Assembly: GCA_027031945.1 (NCBI GenBank) | Contig: JALVPE010000040.1 | Location: forward strand, 5,771-39,155 | Source: Candidatus Moraniibacteriota bacterium | GTDB taxonomy: Bacteria > Patescibacteriota > Minisyncoccia > Moranbacterales > GCA-2747515 | DNA: 33,385 bases | Reading direction: 5' to 3' | Translations under genes and position numbers: made by a program | In this document: piece after piece, positions 23,360 to 31,936 of the stretch | Layout of the letters: every line of letters starts with the position of its first letter | Position numbering within the stretch: the stretch's first letter is position 1 | Notes under the pieces: generated by a model | Seen by the model: only the letters and a program-made list of their open reading frames with translations | The model's database searches: none | What the model was told of the DNA's origin: nothing

Positions 23360-24072
23360 TATTTTTGGTAACCTTCAGATTCAATTATTTTTGCAAGTGA
23401 TGCATTGCCTTTTTGTGCAATTGTACCATCTTTCATAACAATTACTTCATCAACAGGCAAATAAGAGAGTATACGATTATAGTGCGTAATAAGAATAAGT
23501 GTTTTTGTTGTATTTGCAATAAAAGCCTTTAAAAAATTAGCAATAATTTTTAGAGCATCAACATCAACACCAGTATCAATTTCATCCAGTATTACGTATT
23601 GAGGATTTAAGATTGCAGCTTGTAAAACCTCCATTTTTTTTCGTTCACCACCACTGAAATTATGATTGAGAGAGCGAGATAATAATTCTTTGGGGATTTT
23701 TAATTGATTGGCTACTTCTTTAATTTTTTGAGTTAGTGCCTTGCTAGTCATGGTATCACGTGAAATAGCAGTCCTGAGTAATTGTTGTACGGTAACGCCT
23801 GGAATAGCAATGGGGGATTGAGGTGATAAAAATATTCCCTTTTGTGCTCGTTTATTTGTAGGTAGCTTAGTAATATCCACATTATCACATATAAGGGAAC
23901 CTTTATTTACATGCATTATAGGGTTTCCCATTATTGTTTTTACAAGAGAACTTTTGCCAGAACCATTTATGCCCATAATGGCATAAACTTTACCTTTGTT
24001 AAAATCAAGTGTAATATCATGGAGTATTTCTTTTTCTTCAGCAGAAACTGTAAGATTTTTTATTGATAGCAT
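23359..24072 (-). CDS. sufC: SufC Fe-S assembly ATPase
   Basis: 237 residues of the ABC-ATPase fold. Walker A is GINGSGKSS with K40, the signature is FSGGERKKMEV (139-149), and Walker B is YVILDEIDTGVD (159-170). SufC binds SufB and SufD and uses ATP to drive the conformational change in cluster building. It begins 3 bases after the GIY-YIG gene stop and ends overlapping sufB by one base. Confidence 0.98.
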   Translation of the reverse strand: MLSIKNLTVSAEEKEILHDITLDFNKGKVYAIMGINGSGKSSLVKTIMGNPIMHVNKGSLICDNVDITKLPTNKRAQKGIFLSPQSPIAIPGVTVQQLLRTAISRDTMTSKALTQKIKEVANQLKIPKELLSRSLNHNFSGGERKKMEVLQAAILNPQYVILDEIDTGVDVDALKIIANFLKAFIANTTKTLILITHYNRILSYLPVDEVIVMKDGTIAQKGNASLAKIIESEGYQK

Positions 24073-24075
24073 ATG

Positions 24076-24324
24076 TTATTTTTTAGTATCAAAAAAATGT
24101 TTATTTGCAAAAGCACGATCAGAACCAGATTTGAGATATTTTTCAAAGTTGTAAGCAATATATTTAGTTTTGAATGCAAAATATGCATGTAATGTTACTG
24201 GTAATATATTTTGTGTGGCAATAACATAGCCATTTTTATGACGAGTTATTCTTTCTTGTAAGTTTTTGGTACAACCTACGTATTGTATATTATTTTTACA
24301 AATTAAAATATATACGTAATACAT
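24076..24324 (-). CDS. GIY-YIG domain protein (UPF0213-like)
   Basis: 82 residues, a bare GIY-YIG fold: YYVYILICKNNIQYVGCTKN supplies the two namesake motifs (YVYI and YVG), with ERITRHKNG for the catalytic arginine region and YNFEKYLKSGSDRAF for the glutamate. Such small proteins belong to a family with few characterised members, some cutting DNA or RNA. It is first in the sufCBD operon, 3 bases before sufC, which may only reflect shared transcription. A promoter at 24334-24362 predicts a leader of 2-3 bases. Confidence 0.9.
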   Translation of the reverse strand: MYYVYILICKNNIQYVGCTKNLQERITRHKNGYVIATQNILPVTLHAYFAFKTKYIAYNFEKYLKSGSDRAFANKHFFDTKK

Positions 24325-24333
24325 AGACTATTT

Positions 24334-24362
24334 ATTTTATAGTTGAATTTTCTCCTTCGCAA
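24334..24362 (-). promoter_or_regulatory. Predicted promoter of the sufCBD operon, near-leaderless
   Basis: On the minus strand, TTGCGA (24362-24357), 17 bases, TAAAAT (24339-24334). The start falls near 24327, against an ATG at 24324. Confidence 0.5.
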
Positions 24363-24368
24363 CCTACA

Positions 24369-24403
24369 GCGGACTGTGTCCGCCATAGCTCGCTTCGGCG
24401 AGC
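24369..24403 (-). terminator. Two GC-rich hairpins after tRNA-Ser
   Basis: GCGGAC-TGT-GTCCGC (24369-24383) and GCTCGC-TTCG-GCGAGC (24388-24403) stand in tandem just past the tRNA 3' end, much more GC-rich than the surroundings. They probably halt or process the tRNA transcript; no long T-run follows. Confidence 0.5.
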
Positions 24404-24408
24404 GACGG

Positions 24409-24495
24409 CGGAGGCGGAGGGATTCGAACCCCCGGTCCCCGTGAAGGGACTTCGGTTTTCAAGACCGATGCATTCGACCACTCTGCCACGCCTCC
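24409..24495 (-). tRNA. tRNA-Ser(UGA)
   Basis: 87 bases, with a long variable arm as expected for serine. The acceptor stem is GGAGGCG/CGCCTCC, the anticodon arm CGGTC-TTGAAAA-CCG gives anticodon UGA, and the T-arm GGGGG-TTCGAAT-CCCTC is standard. The discriminator is G, as in serine tRNAs. CCA is not encoded (CCG follows). Confidence 0.97.
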
Positions 24496-24601
24496 AATAT
24501 TTAGTCTAAAATCATTGAACTCTCGTAGATTTATATCATAGCAGGTGGTATAGATTTTGTAAATATGTTAATATAGAATATAGAAAAAATAAAAAATTAC
24601 T

Positions 24602-25384
24602 ATGTCAATGAATTTGCGTGAAAATAAAATAGATAAATTCAAAAGTATAAAAAATAAAGGCTTTTTTGGTAGTCAAAAGAAGCTTAAGCGACCAAAACAA
24701 AATAAAAAAATACAGGGACCAATTCAATATAAATTAGAATCTGATGTTCAAAAAAAAGCAGGTCGTAAAACTCGAGTACAACAAGATAAAAGTATACAAA
24801 ATATAAAAAGTGAAAAATGGATTCGTAAAAAGCCAAAACCAAAACTTCCAGAAGAAAAGTTAGAATATCAAGAAACAGTTGAATATGTGAAAAAATATTC
24901 ACAGTATTTAAAAAAAAATTCGGAAGATGTGTTGGTGCATTGGCGAGGGCCTGATTTTGAGCATTATCCACGTAGTAAAAAATGGTATACGGGCGTTTCA
25001 ATTATTGTAGCATTGATTGTATTTTATGCTGTATGGACAGATAGCATTATGATGGCAATTGTGTTTACACTTATTTGGCTTGTGGGTTATTTGCAATTAT
25101 CACGACCACAAATGGTTATTGATTTTGCAGTCACATATGATGGGATATTGGTAGGAGATGAAATGTATGATTTTGATGATATAAAATCTTTCTGGATTTT
25201 TTATGAACCACCACACACACGAATCATTAGCTTGCATATGAAAGGGTATTTACGACCATATTTACACATCCCACTCCATCAAGTTGATCCGGTTATTGTT
25301 CATGAAAAACTTTTAGAATTTATTCCGGAAGAAAAACAAGAACAGAATTTTGTTGATATATTGGAGAGATTGCTTCATATGTGA
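24602..25384 (+). CDS. Two-helix membrane protein of a CPR-associated type
   Basis: 260 residues. The first 95 are very basic (many Lys, KKPKPKLPEEKLE), probably a disordered cytoplasmic tail. Then VHWRGPDFEHYPRSKKWYTG leads into two membrane helices (about 130-165), followed by a beta-rich domain (FAVTYDGILVGDEMYDFDDI; TRIISLHMKGYLRPYLHIPL) like a small PH-type domain. The W-x-G/A-P-(D/E)-F-E-H...W(Y) entry to the helices recalls uncharacterised proteins I associate with Patescibacteria. Function unknown. It ends in TGA before a hairpin terminator. Confidence 0.8.
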   Translation: MSMNLRENKIDKFKSIKNKGFFGSQKKLKRPKQNKKIQGPIQYKLESDVQKKAGRKTRVQQDKSIQNIKSEKWIRKKPKPKLPEEKLEYQETVEYVKKYSQYLKKNSEDVLVHWRGPDFEHYPRSKKWYTGVSIIVALIVFYAVWTDSIMMAIVFTLIWLVGYLQLSRPQMVIDFAVTYDGILVGDEMYDFDDIKSFWIFYEPPHTRIISLHMKGYLRPYLHIPLHQVDPVIVHEKLLEFIPEEKQEQNFVDILERLLHM

Positions 25385-25396
25385 TTATATAATAAT

Positions 25397-25437
25397 AAAA
25401 TCTATAATAATTTATGTTATAGATTTTGGTTTTGTTT
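25397..25437 (+). terminator. Terminator after the two-helix membrane protein
   Basis: An 11-pair stem (AAAATCTATAA with TTATAGATTTT), 9-base loop, then GGTTTTGTTTT. Confidence 0.75.
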
Positions 25438-25453
25438 TTAATAAAATAAAAAA

Positions 25454-25840
25454 ATGAATGATTTTATAAATAAAAATTATACATATGCACTTATAGGAGC
25501 ATCAGCTAATAAAGAAAAATATGGATACAAAGTGTTGGAAAACTTACTTGAAGCCGGATTTCATGTATTACCGGTTAATCCAAAAGGTGGTAAAATTCTC
25601 CAACAGAAGGTGTATAAAAATATTAAGGATATTTCAACAAGTATTGATGTAGCTATCTTTGTTGTACCACCACAAATTACTCAGGATGTTATCAAAGATG
25701 TATTATTACTTGGTGTACAAAAAGTGTGGTTACAGCCTGGTAGTGAAAATAATGAAGTGATTGATTTTTGTAATAATCATGGTATAAAATGCTATCATAG
25801 TGCGTGTATTATGCTTGAACAATTGAAAAATGTTACATAA
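25454..25840 (+). CDS. CoA-binding (YccU-type) protein
   Basis: 128 residues of the CoA_binding_2 family, a Rossmann-like fold. YALIGASANKEKYGYKVLEN is the nucleotide-binding loop, VLPVNPKGGKILQQKVYKNI follows, VAIFVVPPQI is the central strand, and KVWLQPGSENNEVIDFC and the conserved HSACIMLEQ complete the fold. Members bind CoA, but their metabolic role is not established. It begins right after the upstream terminator; the start has no Shine-Dalgarno. Confidence 0.92.
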   Translation: MNDFINKNYTYALIGASANKEKYGYKVLENLLEAGFHVLPVNPKGGKILQQKVYKNIKDISTSIDVAIFVVPPQITQDVIKDVLLLGVQKVWLQPGSENNEVIDFCNNHGIKCYHSACIMLEQLKNVT

Positions 25841-25851
25841 TTATAATTATG

Positions 25852-25880
25852 TTGTTTTTTTATAGATATAGATTTATAAT
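25852..25880 (+). promoter_or_regulatory. Promoter of the GH130 gene pair
   Basis: TTGTTT, 17 bases, TATAAT (perfect -10). The start is near 25887, giving a 35-base leader without a Shine-Dalgarno. Confidence 0.7.
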
Positions 25881-25921
25881 GTAATCATATACAAGTCTAT
25901 TCAAAACAATTTATAGTAAAA

Positions 25922-27781
25922 ATGAGAAATAAAAATATTCTTCGTGGTTTAGGTTCTGCGTTGATTGATGATAAAGCTTATATTTTTATATGTAGTGATA
26001 ATGAAATTGGTCATGGTGGGTTTGTGGTGCGTGAGAGTGAGGATGGCATTGTTTTTGAGACAAAAACTTCAAATGCAAAAATAGTAAGTATCAATGGTCC
26101 ATCTGATCACTTCGATAAATATGATTTTTTTCATGTATCAAAAGATGATAAGATGTACTATCTTACGTATAAATTATATGATAAAAAACAATTATGTATT
26201 GCACGATCAAAAAATCTAATTGATTGGGAAAAACGAAGTTCATTAGAGTTAAATGTAAGTAATGCAAAAATTGTCTCAGATTATTTATATGCTGGACGCA
26301 ATGTGATGTATGGAGGCGGTGATGCTTTACGTTTATATGTATCGGAAGATTTTGAAAATTGGAAACGTTCAAAAAAGGATTTGATTACTGTTGCTTGTGA
26401 TGATAATGAGTTGTTGGTTATGGAGGCTCAAATTGTACAAGACGGTGTATTTGTAATGTATGCAGAAGTAGAAAAAGATAAGGGTGTTTTGCAGTATAAA
26501 TTATATGGCGCACTTTTTGATTATGGTGATCCAACAAAATTATTGTGGCAATCAAAAGAACCTATTTATGAAACAAAAAATACAAGAAATAATATAGCGA
26601 CGTTATTTGGTGTGGTAATTTTTGATGAGTACTTTGTGTCGTATTGGAATAATGAGGATGATGAAATGTTTCTCGTGCGACATTTCTATAATCATAGTTC
26701 TGATATTGAGGAATCAGATGAAATGTTAGATATTGTGGATGAACGATTGAATGATGAGATATCAAATGAAATTTCTTTTGAACTTAAACGTTCTAAATCA
26801 AATCCAATTTTGGAACCAAGAACAAGACATGATAGTACTTGGGAGTCTCAAGCAACATATAATCCGACAGCTATTGAAAATGATGGAGTGATACACATAA
26901 TATATAGGGCTGATGGTGATGATATGATGTCGGTGTGGGGGTATGCTTCAACTTTGGATGGTGTAACCATTAAAGACAGATTAACTAATTGTATTTATCA
27001 AAGAAAAACGCCTTCAATAAAGATGCCATTTGCACCGCCAGCATTATATACTTCTGGAAATAACAGAGGTGGTGGGTGCGAGGATCCTCGTGCCGTTTTG
27101 ATTGATGGGACTATATATGTGACTTTTACTGCATTTGATGGATGGAATTCTGTGCGTGTTGGGTTGACATCGATTGATTTTGAGGATTTTAAAAATAAAA
27201 GATGGAAATGGAAAAAAACCGTACTTATTTCACCTCCGGGAGAAATAAATAAGAATTGGGTATTATTTCCGGAAAAAATTGATGGAAAATTCGCAATAAT
27301 GCATAGTTTCACACCTAATATTTTGATTGATTACTTTGATAGTTTAGATGAGTTAGATGGACATACATTTATAAATAGCAATAATACAAGACCAATTGAC
27401 CCATCACGCAAATGGGATAGTTGGTTTCGTGGTGTTGGACCGGCACCACTAAAAACTAATGATGGGTGGCTTGTATTTTATCATGCAATGGATCATAATA
27501 AGCCGGATCGTTATCGACTAGGAGCATTACTTCTTGATTTAAATGATCCAACACAGGAATTATATAGATCACAAGGTCCAATTTTGGAACCGGAGGAGCA
27601 ATATGAAAATGAAGGACATAAATGGGGTGTAATATATTCTTGTGGTGCAGTCATAAAAGATGGACAAGTATTTGTGTATTATGGAGGAGCTGACAAATTT
27701 GTATGTGTAGCAACAGCACCTTTGCAGCAACTTTTAGATAGTTTGAAACAAAATACTGATTTTAGGATGCTAATAAATTAA
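25922..27781 (+). CDS. Two-part beta-propeller protein with C-terminal GH130 domain
   Basis: 619 residues, no signal peptide, so cytoplasmic. Residues 288-612 form a GH130 domain: SNPILEPRTRHDSTWESQAT, NPTAIENDGVIHIIYRADG, GCEDPR (385-390, candidate catalytic D388), K444 in NKNWVLFPEKIDGKF, H461-S462, and GWLVFYHAM to PILEPEEQYENEG. GH130 enzymes split beta-mannosides by phosphorolysis or hydrolysis. The second basic residue of the expected His-Arg pair is Ser, so the phosphate site is altered. Residues 1-255 look like another propeller with blade-like repeats (HVSKDDKMYYLTYKLYDKKQ; LYVSEDFENWKR) but lack GCEDPR; an acidic linker (258-286) joins them. It forms an operon with the next gene, 10 bases on. 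Substrate unknown. Confidence 0.85.
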   Translation: MRNKNILRGLGSALIDDKAYIFICSDNEIGHGGFVVRESEDGIVFETKTSNAKIVSINGPSDHFDKYDFFHVSKDDKMYYLTYKLYDKKQLCIARSKNLIDWEKRSSLELNVSNAKIVSDYLYAGRNVMYGGGDALRLYVSEDFENWKRSKKDLITVACDDNELLVMEAQIVQDGVFVMYAEVEKDKGVLQYKLYGALFDYGDPTKLLWQSKEPIYETKNTRNNIATLFGVVIFDEYFVSYWNNEDDEMFLVRHFYNHSSDIEESDEMLDIVDERLNDEISNEISFELKRSKSNPILEPRTRHDSTWESQATYNPTAIENDGVIHIIYRADGDDMMSVWGYASTLDGVTIKDRLTNCIYQRKTPSIKMPFAPPALYTSGNNRGGGCEDPRAVLIDGTIYVTFTAFDGWNSVRVGLTSIDFEDFKNKRWKWKKTVLISPPGEINKNWVLFPEKIDGKFAIMHSFTPNILIDYFDSLDELDGHTFINSNNTRPIDPSRKWDSWFRGVGPAPLKTNDGWLVFYHAMDHNKPDRYRLGALLLDLNDPTQELYRSQGPILEPEEQYENEGHKWGVIYSCGAVIKDGQVFVYYGGADKFVCVATAPLQQLLDSLKQNTDFRMLIN

Positions 27782-27791
27782 TTAAAATATT

Positions 27792-29741
27792 ATGAATTGT
27801 AAAGATATTAAAATAAGACGTTATCCAAATAATCCTATTTTGGGTCCGGACAGAACACATCCATGGGAAGCTCAAGCGGTTTTTAACGGTTGTCCTCTTA
27901 AGGATGAGAGTGGATATCACTTACTTTATAGAGCATTATCTTTTAAAGAAAAATATAAAGATCAAACGATGGAACTTTCAACTATTGGTTATGTACATAG
28001 TGAGGATGGATACAATTTTACATCTGAGCGTACACAACTTATAAAGCCTGAAAAAGAATGGGAGAAATATGGCTGCGAGGATCCTAGAGTGACAAAAATT
28101 GATGATAAATATTATATTACTTATACAGCTCTTTCAGATTTTCCACATTCGCCAGATGGCATAAGGATTGCTGTTGCAATCACAAAAGATTTTAAAACTA
28201 TTGAATCAAAGCATTTGGTAACGGATTTTAATTCAAAAGCAATGGTTATTTTTCCAGAGCGTATAAACGGGAAAATAGTTGCAATGTTTACAATGAACAC
28301 AGATAATCCACCGGTCAAAATTATGGTTGCGGAACTTGATACGCCAGAACAACTGTGGGATAGAGAATATTGGGTACAATGGAAAAAAAATATGGATAAC
28401 CACACTCTACATTTTCAGCGTTCACTTGATGATCATATAGAAGTGGGCACGCCTCCACTTAAGACAGAGGATGGCTGGTTAATTATGTATTCATATATTA
28501 GAAATTATAGAACAGATCATCCGATTTTTGGCATTGAAACTGCATTGCTTGAGTTGGATAATCCTGTGAATGTTATCGGTAGAAGTATTAAACCACTAAT
28601 TAAACCGGAAGAAATATATGAGCAATACGGTGTTGTGCCGAGGATTACATTTCCTTCAGGATTGGTAAGAAATGAAGATGAATTGAGATTGTATTATGGA
28701 GCTGCAGACACGGTATGTGCCGTTGCTACATTGTCACTAAAAGAATTACTGGATTTTATTAAACTAAAAGATAGTGAAGAATGTAAAGATGAGAGTGAAG
28801 ATAGAATCGAATTTGAACGGTTCGAAGGAAATCCAATCTTAGAACCAACACATAATGGAAATTGGGAGTCAAAATATGTTTTAAATCCTACAGCTATCTA
28901 TGATAATGGTAAAGTGCATATATTATATCGTGCACAAAATGATGATGATACATCAGTTATTGGATATGCTCAAACAAAAGATGGTTTTCACATTACAAAA
29001 AAAAGTGATAAGCCAATTTATGTACCACGTATCCCAGAAGAAATTCGTGAAGAGCCAGGTTTTTCTGGTTGTGAAGATGCGCGTATTACAGGGATTAATG
29101 ACAGATTTTACATGTGTTATACAGCGTATAATGGACATGGTCCTGCACGTGTTGCATTTACGTCAATTTCCAAAAGTGATTTCCGTGCTGAAAAATGGAA
29201 AAATTGGACTGTACCGATACTTATCTCACCAGAAGGAATGGATGATAAAAATGCATGTCTTGTATCGGAAGAAATAAATGGTAAATACGCCTTTTTCCAT
29301 AGACTTAAGCATACTATTTGGTTGGATTTTGTAGAGGATCTTGATTTTAAAAATGGTCGTACGCTTGGTGGACGTAGTATAATGTGTTCAAGACCAGATT
29401 CATGGGATAGTGAAAAAGTTGGAATTGCTGGACCACCAATAAAAGTAGAAAACGAATGGTTATTAATTTATCATGCTCTTTCCAGTCATGATGGTCAATA
29501 TAGACTTGGTGCTGCTATGTTTGATTTAAATAAAAGCGAGTTAACAGCACGTCTAGATTATCCAATACTTGAACCAAAAGCCGAATATGAAAATAAAGGA
29601 TTACGACCCGGAACAGTATTTTCTTGTGGTTCTGTACTTATGGGAGATGATCTCTATATATATTATGGAGGTGCAGATGAGGTGGTTTGTGCTGCAAAAA
29701 TAGAATTTCAGGGACTTGTTGACGCATTAAAAAAGCAATAA
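27792..29741 (+). CDS. Tandem double-GH130 protein
   Basis: 649 residues with two complete GH130 domains, 9-322 and 341-648, joined by an acidic linker. Each has the opening NPIL(G/E)P...WE, the LLYRA/ILYRA strand, and a catalytic loop: GCEDPR with D97 in the first, GCEDAR with D429 in the second. The second keeps K486 and His503-Arg504 (FFHRLK), the basic residues expected at the phosphate site. The first has K149 but MFTMNT where His-Arg should be. In the known family, members lacking those residues act as hydrolases, so the domains may differ in chemistry (inference). No signal peptide. Likely target: a beta-mannoside or related sugar; no transporter or sugar gene adjoins it. Confidence 0.88.
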   Translation: MNCKDIKIRRYPNNPILGPDRTHPWEAQAVFNGCPLKDESGYHLLYRALSFKEKYKDQTMELSTIGYVHSEDGYNFTSERTQLIKPEKEWEKYGCEDPRVTKIDDKYYITYTALSDFPHSPDGIRIAVAITKDFKTIESKHLVTDFNSKAMVIFPERINGKIVAMFTMNTDNPPVKIMVAELDTPEQLWDREYWVQWKKNMDNHTLHFQRSLDDHIEVGTPPLKTEDGWLIMYSYIRNYRTDHPIFGIETALLELDNPVNVIGRSIKPLIKPEEIYEQYGVVPRITFPSGLVRNEDELRLYYGAADTVCAVATLSLKELLDFIKLKDSEECKDESEDRIEFERFEGNPILEPTHNGNWESKYVLNPTAIYDNGKVHILYRAQNDDDTSVIGYAQTKDGFHITKKSDKPIYVPRIPEEIREEPGFSGCEDARITGINDRFYMCYTAYNGHGPARVAFTSISKSDFRAEKWKNWTVPILISPEGMDDKNACLVSEEINGKYAFFHRLKHTIWLDFVEDLDFKNGRTLGGRSIMCSRPDSWDSEKVGIAGPPIKVENEWLLIYHALSSHDGQYRLGAAMFDLNKSELTARLDYPILEPKAEYENKGLRPGTVFSCGSVLMGDDLYIYYGGADEVVCAAKIEFQGLVDALKKQ

Positions 29742-29797
29742 AATATTGAGTTTTAATTTTTTTAGACAATGTGGAAAAATTTATAATCTAATTTTTC

Positions 29798-29826
29798 TTG
29801 ACCTTGTGGGATTTTTATTGTACATT
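29798..29826 (+). promoter_or_regulatory. Promoter of typA
   Basis: TTGACC, 17 bases, TACATT. The start is near 29833, 50 bases ahead of the ATG at 29883. Confidence 0.65.
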
Positions 29827-29882
29827 AGGTAAATGTCCGCATTTTTTGCGCGGTTTTGTTTTTGAAATTATTTTTTATAATT

Positions 29883-31661
29883 ATGGATATTAGAAATATT
29901 GCAATTATTGCACATGTTGATCATGGTAAGACCACCATTACTGATGCTTTAATGGAACAAACGGGCGCATCATTTGATGGAAGTATGGATAGTGATTCTA
30001 TCGAGCAAGAGCGTGGGATTACGATTTATGCGAAAAATACAGCAGTAAAATATAAAGGAACAAAAATCAATATCGTAGACACTCCTGGACACGCTGATTT
30101 TGGCAGTGAAGTTGAACGTGTACTTCGATCAATTGACAGTGTCGTGTTAGTTGTAGATGCTCAAGAAGGTCCTATGCCACAAACCAGATTTGTTTTGAAG
30201 AAGTCGTTGGAAATAGGACATAAACCGCTTGTGGTTATAAATAAAATTGATAAACCAGCAGCTAGACTTGGTGAAGTTGAAGAAGAAATTTACGAATTGT
30301 TTTTAGATTTGGGAGCCAGTGATGAACAATTGGATTTTAATGTTATTTATTCAATTGCCAGAGAGGGAATCGCAAAAAATAATCCAGAAGATGATAGTGA
30401 AGATATGACACCCCTCCTTGACGCTATAATTGAACATGTGGAAGTTGCTCCAAATGATACTGAAGCACCTTTTAGATTACAATCTTTTTCGCTTGCTTAT
30501 GATGATTTTTTGGGACGGATGGCAGTTGCTCGTATTTATGAAGGTAAAGTTGGAGTTGGTCCTGTTTTTGTAAAAGCACAGAATAAGAAAACAAGACAAT
30601 CAAAGATTATAAAACTTTTGACGTTTGAAGGAATTGAAAAGAAAGAAGTATCTGAGGCAGTTGCAGGAGATATAGTTATGATTGCCGGAATTGATGATAT
30701 AGATATTGGTGAAACTATTTGTGAAAATGAAGATGCAGAAATTTTACCGGCTATTACAGTTGATGAACCTACAATTTCATTGGAATTTTTGGTTAATGAT
30801 TCTCCATTTGCAGGTCAAGAAGGTAAATTTGTTACTAGAGAGCAGATTCGTGAAAGATTGGAAAGAGAACTTGAAGTTAATGTTGGATTAAAAGTTGATT
30901 TTGGAGGAGAAAATTTTGTAGTCTCCGGTCGTGGTGAGTTACATATTGCAGTACTTTTGGAAAATATGCGTAGAGAAGGATTTGAAGTTGCAGTCTCACG
31001 ACCTCATGTAATTATAAAAGAAGTTGATGGCGTGAAACAAGAGCCATTTGAAGAAGTGACCATTACAGTTCCGGAAGAGTATTCTGGCACAATCATTGAA
31101 AAACTTGGGAAACGAAAAGGCGTGATGACAGATATGAAGCATAATCAAGATGGAGTTAGAATGCTTTTTGAGATACCTACGCGCGGAATACTTGGGTACA
31201 GAAATGAGTTTGTTGTTGATACAAAGGGAGAGGGTATATTGTCAACGCGATTTTTAGAATTTCGTCCGTTTGTTGGTGAAATTAAGAGACGGTCAGTTGG
31301 GTCAATGATATCAGGAGAAACTGGAAAAGCACTTGGTTTTTCATTGGCAAATTTACAACAACGAGGTGCTTTATATATTGGGGCAAGTACACAAGTATAT
31401 CAAGGTCAAGTAATTGGAAACACATCAAAAGGAGATGAAATGACAGTAAACCCAATAAAAGGAAAACATCTTACAAATATGCGAGCAAGTGGAAGTGATG
31501 ATGCATTAAATCTTACACCACCGATTCCAATAACAATTGAAAAGGGTATGGAGATAATGTCAGATGATGAATATTTAGAAATTACACCAAAAAATGTACG
31601 ATTGCGAAAAAAATATTTAACAGAAAATGATCGCATTAAAGCAAATCGTAAAAGTGTATAA
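29883..31661 (+). CDS. typA: GTPase TypA/BipA
   Basis: 592 residues from the ATG at 29883 (MDIRNIAIIAHVDHGKTTIT). An in-frame upstream ATG at 29856 adds nine hydrophobic residues and is unlikely. G1 is AHVDHGKTT (10-18), the switch region is SIEQERGITI, G3 is DTPGHAD (66-72) and G4 NKID (120-123). Domain 2 and the EF-G-like domains follow, ending in TypA-specific sequence (SGETGKALGFSLANLQQRGA; KGKHLTNMRASGSDDALNLT). TypA is a ribosome-binding GTPase that helps large-subunit assembly and growth under stress. It is monocistronic, with its own promoter and terminator. Confidence 0.97.
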   Translation: MDIRNIAIIAHVDHGKTTITDALMEQTGASFDGSMDSDSIEQERGITIYAKNTAVKYKGTKINIVDTPGHADFGSEVERVLRSIDSVVLVVDAQEGPMPQTRFVLKKSLEIGHKPLVVINKIDKPAARLGEVEEEIYELFLDLGASDEQLDFNVIYSIAREGIAKNNPEDDSEDMTPLLDAIIEHVEVAPNDTEAPFRLQSFSLAYDDFLGRMAVARIYEGKVGVGPVFVKAQNKKTRQSKIIKLLTFEGIEKKEVSEAVAGDIVMIAGIDDIDIGETICENEDAEILPAITVDEPTISLEFLVNDSPFAGQEGKFVTREQIRERLERELEVNVGLKVDFGGENFVVSGRGELHIAVLLENMRREGFEVAVSRPHVIIKEVDGVKQEPFEEVTITVPEEYSGTIIEKLGKRKGVMTDMKHNQDGVRMLFEIPTRGILGYRNEFVVDTKGEGILSTRFLEFRPFVGEIKRRSVGSMISGETGKALGFSLANLQQRGALYIGASTQVYQGQVIGNTSKGDEMTVNPIKGKHLTNMRASGSDDALNLTPPIPITIEKGMEIMSDDEYLEITPKNVRLRKKYLTENDRIKANRKSV

Positions 31662-31720
31662 AATTAACCGTACTTACATTTAATAATATAATTCAAGTAA
31701 TTTACTTGTTTAATAAACTT

Positions 31721-31745
31721 GCCTGTCCGATGGGCAGGTTTATTT
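31721..31745 (+). terminator. Terminator after typA, with competing pairing partner
   Basis: CCTGTCC-GAT-GGGCAGG followed by TTTATTTG. The left arm with flanking bases, TGCCTGTCCG (31720-31729), also matches CGGACAGGCA at 31761-31770 as an inverted repeat, so two hairpins are possible. The rest of the 275-base gap to 31937 holds only AT-rich sequence and a CAAGTAA/TTACTTG hairpin. Confidence 0.65.
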
Positions 31746-31899
31746 GTGTATTTAATATTTCGGACAGGCATATAGACATTTTGTACTTATAAAATAATAT
31801 TTTTTGGAACAAATGATAAAAAATACGAATAGCAGGGTATTTTTGAAGTTTTTTGTTTAATAGCATTTGGTGTGGGTAGCAATTTATGAATAAAACATG

Positions 31900-31905
31900 T
31901 ATAAT
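31900..31905 (+). promoter_or_regulatory. Candidate -10 for the repeat surface protein gene
   Basis: TATAAT, 31 bases before the ATG at 31937. No good -35 is seen at 16-18 bases, so this is tentative. Confidence 0.4.
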
Positions 31906-31936
31906 AAAGAAAAAAATAAACATTATATATATTCAC

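Noticed and set aside
31702..31923. 73-residue minus-strand ORF
   Set aside because: Low-complexity AT-rich sequence overlapping the typA terminator, with no ribosome site and a non-protein-like composition.
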